The notes below the pieces were generated by a model. The model saw nothing but the letters and a program-made list of their open reading frames with translations, did not search any database and had not been told where the DNA came from. Made by a program: the position numbers and the translations under genes. This document shows, in pieces, positions 8,214 to 13,962 of a stretch of DNA of 13,962 nucleotides. The DNA comes from Neocallimastix lanati (nom. inval.). Taxonomy: Eukaryota; Neocallimastigomycota; Neocallimastigomycetes; Neocallimastigales; Neocallimastigaceae. The stretch covers positions 2,501-16,462 of the forward strand of contig JACVTC010000591.1 in the NCBI GenBank assembly GCA_016946835.1, given 5' to 3'. Numbering within the stretch: position 1 is the stretch's first letter; each line of letters starts with the position of its first letter.

Positions 8214-9386
8214 AGTCCTTGATTAATTCTATTTTGAAATCTTTAAATAATGATGATCTTTTTAAAAAATTAAATCCTTTATTTTAAATAATAGTAATGT
8301 TAATCCATCTATAAAATTTGTTGATAAGTGTAAAATTGGTAAGGAAGGTTTCTTACTTTTTGATAACTTAATTTATGTTCCTCAGAATCTTAGCACAAGA
8401 GTTCTTGAAATACACCATGACTCTGCTACTTGCTGGTCATTTCGGTGTACGCAAAACATTTGATTTGATTAATCGTAACTTTTGGTGCCTAAGTTACGTA
8501 ATGATGTTAAAAAGTTTGATAAGTCCTGTGAAACTTGCTGCAAAGCTAAAGTTCCAAGACATAAACCCTACGGTCTTTTATCTCCTTTGTCTACCCACGA
8601 CAGACCATGGTCAGACATCTCCATGGATTTTATTGTTGAATTACCGAAATCCAAAGATATGACCACTGTCATGACTGTTGTAGATAGATTGACTAAAATG
8701 GCACATTTTATTCCCTTACGTTGTCTTCCTACTGCATCCATTGCTGCTGATTCTTTTATTAGTAATATCTTTAGGTTGCATGGTTTCCCTGATTCCATTG
8801 TTTCCGACAGAGGTACGCAATTTACTTCTGAATTTTGGAACCGCCTTTGTGAATTATTGAACATTAAATGACTCTTTCCACCTCTAACCATCCGCAGACT
8901 GATGGTCAAACGGAGAGGGTGAACGGAATATTGGAACAATATCTCCGTTGTTTCATAAATGAAAAACAAAATAATTGGGTTGACTTGTTGCTTTTGCCGA
9001 GTTTGCTTATAATAATACTCTGCAACAATCAATCAATCAATCACCATTTTTTGCAAACTATGGATTTAATCCAAAATTTAGTTTAGAAATTCCTTCTTCA
9101 GATAGTCCCTCATAGAGCTGATGTTAGAGTGAAAGATATAAATGAAAATATTAAATTTTTAAAGGAAAATTTAGAGTCAGCTAAAGAAACTTATAAAAAG
9201 TATGCCGATTTCAAAAGATCATCCTCGCCAGATTTGAAGTGGTAAAAAAGTTTGGTTACTCAAAGGAAATACAACTAAGAATGTAAAAAGGAAATTAGCA
9301 GACCAAATGCTTTGTCCATTTTGAAATTGTGAAGAAAGTTAGTTCATTAGCCTACGAACTCAAATTACCAAGTAATATGCGTTGTC
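8205..9386 (+). pseudogene. Gypsy Pol integrase (zinc finger, DDE core, GPY/F-like tail), frameshifted
   Basis: Integrase inserts the element cDNA into chromosomes. An N-terminal HHCC zinc finger is visible: the His residues around HHDSAT (about 8411) and GHFG, and Cys at 8527 and 8536 (CETC). The catalytic core has Asp at 8626 (SMDFI), Asp at 8806 (SDRGTQF) and Glu at 8913 (GQTERVN). Allowing for one base missing near 8868, the last pair is spaced D-x35-E, the canonical distance. Frame breaks lie near 8205, 8284, 8429, 8486, 8868, 8995, 9108, 9240, 9330 and 9386, each explained by one- or two-base homopolymer-type changes. The tail ends in PVFHVSLLEPYY, the GPY/F-domain terminus. The separate short ORFs seen here are pieces of one gene. 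Confidence 0.92.
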
Positions 9387-9786
9387 ACCTGTTTTCCATG
9401 TATCTTTACTGGAACCATATTATGAAAATGAATTTGCTAATAGAAATAATAGGAAAAGAAAGAATATTAAGTCAACTACCGATACCATAGATAAGATTCC
9501 TGAAAGAATTATTGATATGAGGACATATAGAGGAAAAAATCGTTTCCTCGTATCTTGGAAAGGCCTAGATTCTGTTGAAGATTCTTGGATCGATGAAGAT
9601 CAAATTTACGATAGACAGCTAATTCAAGAGTACTTTCGTAAATCTAAAAGGAATAAACGAAATAATGTGGTTGATGATGGTGATAAAGATTTTAATGAAG
9701 AATACATTAGGCATAAATATCAACCATTTATAATTGACATTCCTTCCCGGAGATTGAACTCTATAGTTCGCAGGAGCTCAACTTAA
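9387..9786 (+). pseudogene. Gypsy Pol C-terminus with chromodomain
   Basis: The last intact Pol segment, joined to the integrase tail by a one-base loss near 9386 (CACC where CACCC is expected). After a basic linker (RNNRKRKN) a chromodomain spans about 9502-9639, from ERIIDMRTYRGK through FLVSWKG and EDSWIDEDQI to LIQEYFRK. Chromodomains of this type steer integration to modified histones, often H3K9me-marked heterochromatin. Of the three aromatic-cage positions of HP1-type domains, only the central Trp (SWKG) is evident; the first and third appear non-aromatic (PERII, and WKGL instead of WKGY/F). A basic/acidic tail of about 50 residues follows. Stop TAA at 9784-9786, ten bases before the LTR. 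Confidence 0.9.
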
Positions 9787-9796
9787 AGGGCGAGAA
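9785..9796 (+). promoter_or_regulatory. Polypurine tract priming plus-strand DNA synthesis
   Basis: AAAGGGCGAGAA, purine except for one C, directly abuts the LTR start at 9797 and overlaps the Pol stop codon, the usual position in gypsy elements. Confidence 0.75.
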
Positions 9797-10518
9797 TGTA
9801 AAGATTTAATAAAATCTTTAATAATTAATTATTACATAATTAATTAATGTAATAAAAATTACATAAATTTATGATTTACGTATATGAAAATTAATTATAA
9901 ATTTATGTAAACTTTTCATAAAGGAAAAATTATTATTTAAATAATTTTGAATAATAACTTAAATCTAAATAATTTATTTAAGTTAGTTATTTAGTTTAGT
10001 TAGTTTAAAATACTTTAAAATTAATTTCGGAATAGTTTTAAATAGTTAAAATTAGTTTAAATAGTTTATAAAAATAGTTTTAAATTGTTATAATATATAA
10101 ACATTAGTATTAATAATATTTATATAATAAATATATAATAAATGAGTTGTTATTGAATTTAATTATTATTGTAAATAAGTTGAAAGTTTATTGAATTAAT
10201 TATTGTTTAGTTTAGTTAATTATTATTTAATGAAAATTATTAATAAAATATTTGTTTATAAATAAATAGTAATATATGTAAATTAGATAGAAATAATATA
10301 TTATAATGTAGTAATGAAAAAATATAAATACATGTAAATTTCTATAATTAAATCGATGTATTAGTTATTGACTATATGATAGTTAATAATAAAAAGAGAT
10401 TTAATTTTTTAATTAATAAAGATTATTTTATTTAAAAAAAACGAATTTTTATACGTGTTTTTTAATTTTGGTGTTAAAATTTGTTATTTGTAATCTGTTT
10501 CTGATAGAACTCTTTACA
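9797..10518 (+). repeat. 3' LTR of the gypsy element (722 bp)
   Basis: Begins TGTAAAGA right after the polypurine tract and ends TCTTTACA, giving perfect 8-bp terminal inverted repeats of TG...CA type. The first bases form a hairpin (AAAGATTT, AATA, AAATCTTT; 9800-9819). A TATATAA at 10094-10100 and several AATAAA motifs near 10127-10145 are plausible promoter and polyadenylation signals, but such motifs are common in this AT-rich DNA. No 5' LTR is present in the window, so the length rests on the terminal repeats and the Pol/PPT position. Confidence 0.85.
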
Positions 10519-10639
10519 CAATACTTTATCATTAACAGTAGTAAATGACTAAAATTAATTTTAAAACTTAAATTTAATTTTTAGCCAACTGTAAATAGAT
10601 CGTCAAATCATTTAATTATATCGTCTATTTGGTATTACT

Positions 10640-11580
10640 TTTAAGCAATTCTTTATAATATTACAATAGACTTGGCTTGATGAAACGTCTGGTGTTTACC
10701 AAAATAATGGTTTAGCCTATTCATAAAATTTTTTCATACCTTCTTTAACCATTGAATATTGGAATATAACTTTCGTACTCCGCAGAGTACGCATCAGTGA
10801 TCTCTACGTTCTCGATTTAGCATTTTCTGAACTTTTGTGGAGTTGGTCGGTACAGTATCTTAAGGCCGTAACCTTTAATATTAATATAAGTTTGAATAGG
10901 TTTATTAATCGGCAACTACCCATTCTCTTGAATTCCCCAAGATAAATATCCAAATCTTTCATCCTCGTTTTGTTGTGTTTGATTTAGCTCAATTAATCTT
11001 TCGATATTTTTTTCTAATTCATTATTATACAACTTTGTCTAATTTTGATTCTCTTCTAATAATAATTCAATCTTATTAATTTATAGATCCCTTTTTTTTG
11101 AGGTCTTGCTGGAATTTCTTTCTTTTTTCCTAGTCTTCTTTCAGGTAGGTTTCGATATAATGAATTTCATATTCCACGACTACTTCTTTTCCTTTTCCTA
11201 CGGTAATCTGCTACTGCAGGATTTCATTCATTATACGAAGTTCAGCCACACTAGCCTTACTGCCTGTTTCATCGTTTGCCACTCTCTTCTCAACTTCACC
11301 AAACCACTTGTCTAACTTGGATAAAGTGGTTTAGCTCTGTCTCATTTTTTTGAAAATTTATTTTCATTTTGATTTTGCACAGCATCTAATTTTGATGACA
11401 TTTGTTACTGACGACTAAGTAATAAAGTTTTTTTCTTTTCCAACCACCTGTTTATAAATGAAGAAAAATCAAAAGCTCCAATATTATTATTATTAATTGG
11501 ACTTAGATCGATTTTATTACCTACATCGCCACAATTGTATTGTTATACGCCACTACTGGCTTTTCTGTAGTATTCGTCTC
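10640..11580 (-). pseudogene. Decayed coiled-coil-rich ORF of unknown family (possibly Gag-like)
   Basis: Read on the minus strand this region is clearly protein-like and less AT-biased than its flanks, but it is broken by frameshifts and TAA/TAG stops. Segments, N- to C-terminal, include KIDLSPINNNNIGAFDFSS (about 11440-11515), SSKLDAVQNQNENKFS (about 11355-11400), SKLDKWFGEVEKRVANDETG (about 11255-11315), EKRKKFQQDLKKK (about 11100-11140), NNELEKNIERLIELNQTQQ (about 10970-11030) and GYGLKILYRP (about 10850-10880). The middle is rich in E, K, Q and L with a coiled-coil look. Two stops sit between glutamine codons (11211-11213 and 11405-11407). I recognise no family. A retroelement Gag is possible from its place among retroelement remains; a host gene relic is equally possible. 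Confidence 0.6.
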
Positions 11581-12319
11581 TTTCGTATTTCACGAGTTTT
11601 ATTACTCAATAATAAATACTAACAATTCAACACTTAAAGAATAAAGCACAGCACTATTTACTCTATTCATTAATAAAAGGCTTGGTTTATGATAAGTATT
11701 AATAATTTGTTAATATAGTAATTTACTTTTTATTAATAATAAAATATTTTTGGTAACTTAAATTAATATTAATACTAGTGCGATATTAAATTAATTATAT
11801 GATTTACTTATATATGTCAATAATTTTAAAATTAAGTAAATAAAAATAAATATTAAAAAATTAATATACAAATATTGTAGGTAATTAAACTAACTGTTCT
11901 TGAATATATTTCGTAACAATAAGTACATTATTCGATAGCTATCTTTTTACCATGTGTCTGTTATACAAAGTTTAGGTTTTTAAATAGTAAATAAAAATAT
12001 ATGAAATATGCTAATTAATTTATTTTACCAATGTTAATATTTATAATTTGAAAACATTAAACGTAAAATAATTATCAAATAGATAATTTCTATGTTCTAA
12101 AAATAAATAATTCAATATTTATTTGAATAATAATAATCATACAGTAAATTTAATTAATAATAATTCAATATCTAACAGCGAAATATTATAATCAAACTCA
12201 AATAAAAAAATATGCAATAAAATAAATAATTCAAAAATAAGCATAAAAATGCAAAATTATTATAAACAAAATCTAAAGAACAAAAAGAAACTTTAAATTA
12301 GCTTAATAAAAGAATTAAA
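11581..12319. other. AT-rich intergenic stretch, no feature recognised
   Basis: Strongly AT-rich sequence with frequent stops in all frames. No LTR ends, tRNA-like fold or protein-like segment could be recognised. It separates the minus-strand coiled-coil relic from the plus-strand copia relic. Confidence 0.6.
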
Positions 12320-12508
12320 ATGGATTATTTAAACAATAATAATAAACTTAATACTGAAAAGGTTATTTCTATGAATAACAGAAATAATAATAGCAAATTA
12401 ATAAAAAAAATTAGTTATAAACGTAAAGAACAAAATATAAGTAAACATAATATTGCAAGTAATCAAGCTAAATCATTCGATATAAAAGATATACTTCTGA
12501 TTAGATAG
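12320..12508 (+). pseudogene. Asn/Lys-rich ORF, possibly the linker upstream of copia reverse transcriptase
   Basis: A 62-codon open frame with low-complexity Asn, Lys and Ser. It contains no recognised domain. It ends near DIKDILLIR, and the next bases in another frame read LDSNNKGK. This resembles the RRSNR-type motif found in Ty1/copia polyproteins between integrase and reverse transcriptase. It is also in the same orientation and about 240 bp upstream of the reverse-transcriptase relic. It may equally be a chance ORF in A-rich DNA. No independent gene is claimed. Confidence 0.35.
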
Positions 12509-12744
12509 TAATAACAAAGGTAAATAAACTTGAATTAATAAATAAAGCATGGCAGGACCTCTAATAAAATAATAAAATATTTCAAATTAAAAGATAATTT
12601 TAAGAATAATGTTTCTATTATGAAAATTTATTTAAAAGGTTATTGATCCATGTAACTATTAAATTTTATTTATGAAAGATAAAGAATAAGGTTAGGTTTA
12701 AAGTAATTTAAGAAGAATTAAAGTGAAAAGAATTAAATTTTCCT

Positions 12745-13358
12745 AATATGAATGTAGTATCGAAGAGTACAAATAATATTTTAACCAAATAGGTACTTAG
12801 CAGTAAAAAAGAAATTCTGAGAGAAAGATAGTTAAATATAAGCTAAATCAGTAACAAGCGGAATTAACCAAATATATAAAAACGATTATAATAATATATT
12901 TTCCTAAAGATTCAAACGTTATACTTTTAGATCAATTATTTCTATTGTAGTTCAAATTACTTCAATAATTACTAGATGGATATTAAATTTGCTTATATTA
13001 TTTCAAAATAAGATGAAGAAATTTATGTATTGATGCTAAAGAGTATAAAATAAAAAGGATTTTATAAATTATATAAAGCATTATATGGTCTAAAACAATA
13101 GGGTAGAATATGGAATGAATCATTAAATAAGTCATTACTGGAACTAAATTTTAAGAGATTTATAAATGACCCATATATAAACATAAAAAACATAATTATT
13201 TTTAAATAAATTTTTCATCAGTTGTATATATCGATAGCATAATCGTCGCAAGTACAAATGATGAAATAATTTAATCTACAGTTGTAGGTGAAGTTGATTT
13301 CATAATATAAATTAAGATTATAAAATGTAAGGATGGTTATTTGATTCAATATCATTTT
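12745..13358 (+). pseudogene. Ty1/copia reverse transcriptase relic
   Basis: A mutated copia-type reverse transcriptase, the enzyme that makes cDNA in LTR retrotransposons. Landmarks in order: the N-terminal stretch STNNILTK (TAG at 12790 replaces the conserved Trp), a KARLVAKGF-like segment (AKSVTSGINQIYKNDYNNIFS, 12842 onward), MDIKFAYI (12976) for the copia MDVKTAFL motif with the first catalytic Asp, EEIYV, LYGLKQ (13081-13098), FINDPYINIK, the active-site box as YIDS (13227-13238) instead of YVDD, and GEVDFII with KDGYLI (13284-13345), the LGE..Y.LGI region. At least seven in-frame stops plus frameshifts make it non-functional. Integrase and RNase H were not convincingly found. It is much more eroded than the gypsy element. 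Confidence 0.85.
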
Positions 13359-13629
13359 TAATACAGATATGTTTGTTATATATAATTTTAAAATGAATAT
13401 AATGGTTGATTTGATTATCAGCTTCACTACAATCAATTATTCTTCTAATTTGTAAATTCATAGCAAATATGTATTTACAGTTACATCCAAAATAAATTTT
13501 TCTTTCTATTAAGTCCAAATAATATTATTGCAATCTCCCAATAAAATACATTTGTATCTGAATGTTTACTGATTATGAGACATTCTTTGGATTTATTATT
13601 TTTTGATACGAATTATAGTATAATATTGA
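13359..13629. other. Unassigned stretch between copia and dockerin relics
   Basis: It could hold the decayed distal part of the copia polyprotein, but no connecting or RNase H motif is recognisable. Short minus-strand ORFs across 13218-13518 overlap the copia relic in antisense and look accidental. Confidence 0.5.
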
Positions 13630-13849
13630 TTAATCAATACTACACCACTGACTATCTTCTAATCCCCATGAACCATTTTCATCAGTATATCTGACTTCTG
13701 GATTTACGAAAGATTAAGATGAGTATCCTAAAACAATAAATGAACTTTTAACATAACCACTAGCACATAGTTCACGTTTCCCCCATGAATTTCAATACTT
13801 TAATTCCAAACTCATCTATATATTCAACTTGCGTATTTTGATTAGAATT
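13630..13849 (-). pseudogene. Fungal dockerin (CBM10-like) relic, apparently a tandem pair
   Basis: On the minus strand a frame open from 13788 down to a TAA at 13630-13632, with one internal TAA at 13714-13716, ends in VRYTDENGSWGLEDSQWC followed by SID and stop. This closely fits the C-terminal half of gut-fungal dockerins (YTD.DG.WG.EN..WCGI). Just upstream, VLGYSS matches the LGY-C-C segment with both cysteines lost. Before that SWGKRELC looks like the end of a preceding dockerin, and QVEYIDEFG (13802-13849, shifted frame) like its middle. Dockerins tether secreted plant-cell-wall hydrolases to cellulosome scaffoldins. No catalytic domain is visible in the remaining 113 bp. The cysteine losses, stop and frameshift mark it as dead. 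Confidence 0.65.
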
Positions 13850-13962
13850 TCATTTAACACTATATTTAGAAAATTTAGCTGATCAGGATAAATTATCATA
13901 TTTAATATATATACTAATGATGTGATATTTAAAAAAATTTATTCACAAAAAATTGAAAAAAA
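13850..13962. other. AT-rich right edge, no feature recognised
   Basis: Only degenerate AT-rich sequence. If the dockerin relic was part of a larger enzyme gene, its upstream part would lie here and beyond the window, but no glycoside-hydrolase motif is visible. Confidence 0.5.

Larger units (their letters stand above)
7737..10518 (+). mobile_element. Ty3/gypsy chromovirus, 5'-truncated (RNase H to 3' LTR)
   Basis: The 3' half of an LTR retrotransposon of the chromodomain-containing Ty3/gypsy clade. Order: RNase H, integrase zinc finger and catalytic core, GPY/F-like tail, chromodomain, polypurine tract, 3' LTR. Gag, protease and reverse transcriptase are missing because the element starts abruptly at a telomere-repeat tract. 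The Pol frame is broken by about a dozen single-base indels, while catalytic residues and domain spacing are preserved. Base composition is less AT-biased than its surroundings, as expected for coding DNA in such a genome. The 5 bp after the LTR (10519-10523) are one half of a possible target duplication that cannot be checked here. Confidence 0.92.

Noticed and set aside
8568-9032. 154-codon minus-strand ORF
   Set aside because: It lies antisense to the gypsy integrase core, whose motifs on the plus strand are unmistakable.
11106-11315. 69-codon plus-strand ORF
   Set aside because: It is antisense to the coiled-coil relic; the minus-strand reading is the one with protein-like composition.
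10640-13358. Alternative genetic code with TAA/TAG as glutamine
   Set aside because: In-frame stops are TAA/TAG only and two lie between Gln codons, which is suggestive. But in the copia relic the stops replace residues expected to be Trp (12790), Leu or Ser/Ala rather than Gln, and gypsy uses CAA/CAG normally. Random AT-biased nonsense mutation is simpler.
13218-13518. Two minus-strand ORFs of 66-72 codons
   Set aside because: They partly overlap the copia relic in antisense, are low-complexity (I, N, K, Y), and show no motif.
1-13962. tRNA, rRNA or mitochondrial sequence
   Set aside because: No cloverleaf-like segment, rRNA motif or mitochondrial protein motif was seen; telomere repeats and retroelements indicate nuclear DNA.

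Overview
The window looks like a subtelomeric end of a chromosome from an anaerobic gut fungus (Neocallimastigomycota-like). Four things point there: an extremely AT-rich background, fungal/animal-type telomere repeats (CCCTAA with C3/C4 variants), a chromodomain-bearing Ty3/gypsy element, and on the minus strand near the right edge a decayed fungal dockerin (CBM10-like), the cellulosome-docking module typical of gut fungi. The organism call is an inference, and the dockerin relic carries most of it. No intact cellular gene is present.

Left part (1-7737) is a nested telomeric array without credible genes. Two direct copies of an approximately 1.27-kb repeat, called RepA here (1-999 and 1108-2271), are followed by about 136 bp of telomere repeats (2272-2407). 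Then come two copies of a 2.4-kb AT hairpin repeat, called RepC here (2406-4797 and 4812-7719). They are separated by 14 bp of telomere repeat (4798-4811) and closed by 18 bp more (7720-7737). RepA copy 2 and both RepC copies end at the same junction, TTTAAAA then CCTAACCC, with AATAAA signals 11-16 nt upstream. RepC copy 1 lacks the first 514 bp of copy 2, and its cut end is capped by the long telomere tract. Both families consist largely of short perfect inverted repeats. This is the layout expected of elements that attach by a fixed 3' end to chromosome termini, or of Y'-like subtelomeric units, with repeated breakage and telomere healing.

Middle part (7737-10518) is the 3' half of a Ty3/gypsy chromovirus, cut off in Pol exactly where the telomere repeat ends. 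It holds RNase H, integrase with a full D,D-35-E triad, a GPY/F-like tail and a chromodomain, then a polypurine tract and a complete 722-bp 3' LTR bounded by TGTAAAGA/TCTTTACA. It is broken by about a dozen single-base indels, almost all in homopolymers, with no clear loss of a catalytic residue. The RepA copies also differ mostly by such indels, so consensus sequencing error is a serious alternative to real decay.

Right part (10519-13962) is older, mutated debris: a minus-strand coiled-coil ORF relic of unknown family (about 10640-11580), an AT-rich stretch with no recognisable gene, a plus-strand Ty1/copia reverse-transcriptase relic (12745-13358) possibly preceded by its Asn/Lys-rich linker (12320-12508), and the minus-strand dockerin relic (13630-13849). 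These pieces carry true nonsense substitutions, unlike the gypsy element.

The genes do not form a pathway. The likely history is an interior rich in retroelement debris, a break inside a gypsy element healed by telomere repeats, then successive addition of RepC and RepA units toward the left, which is the inferred telomere side.
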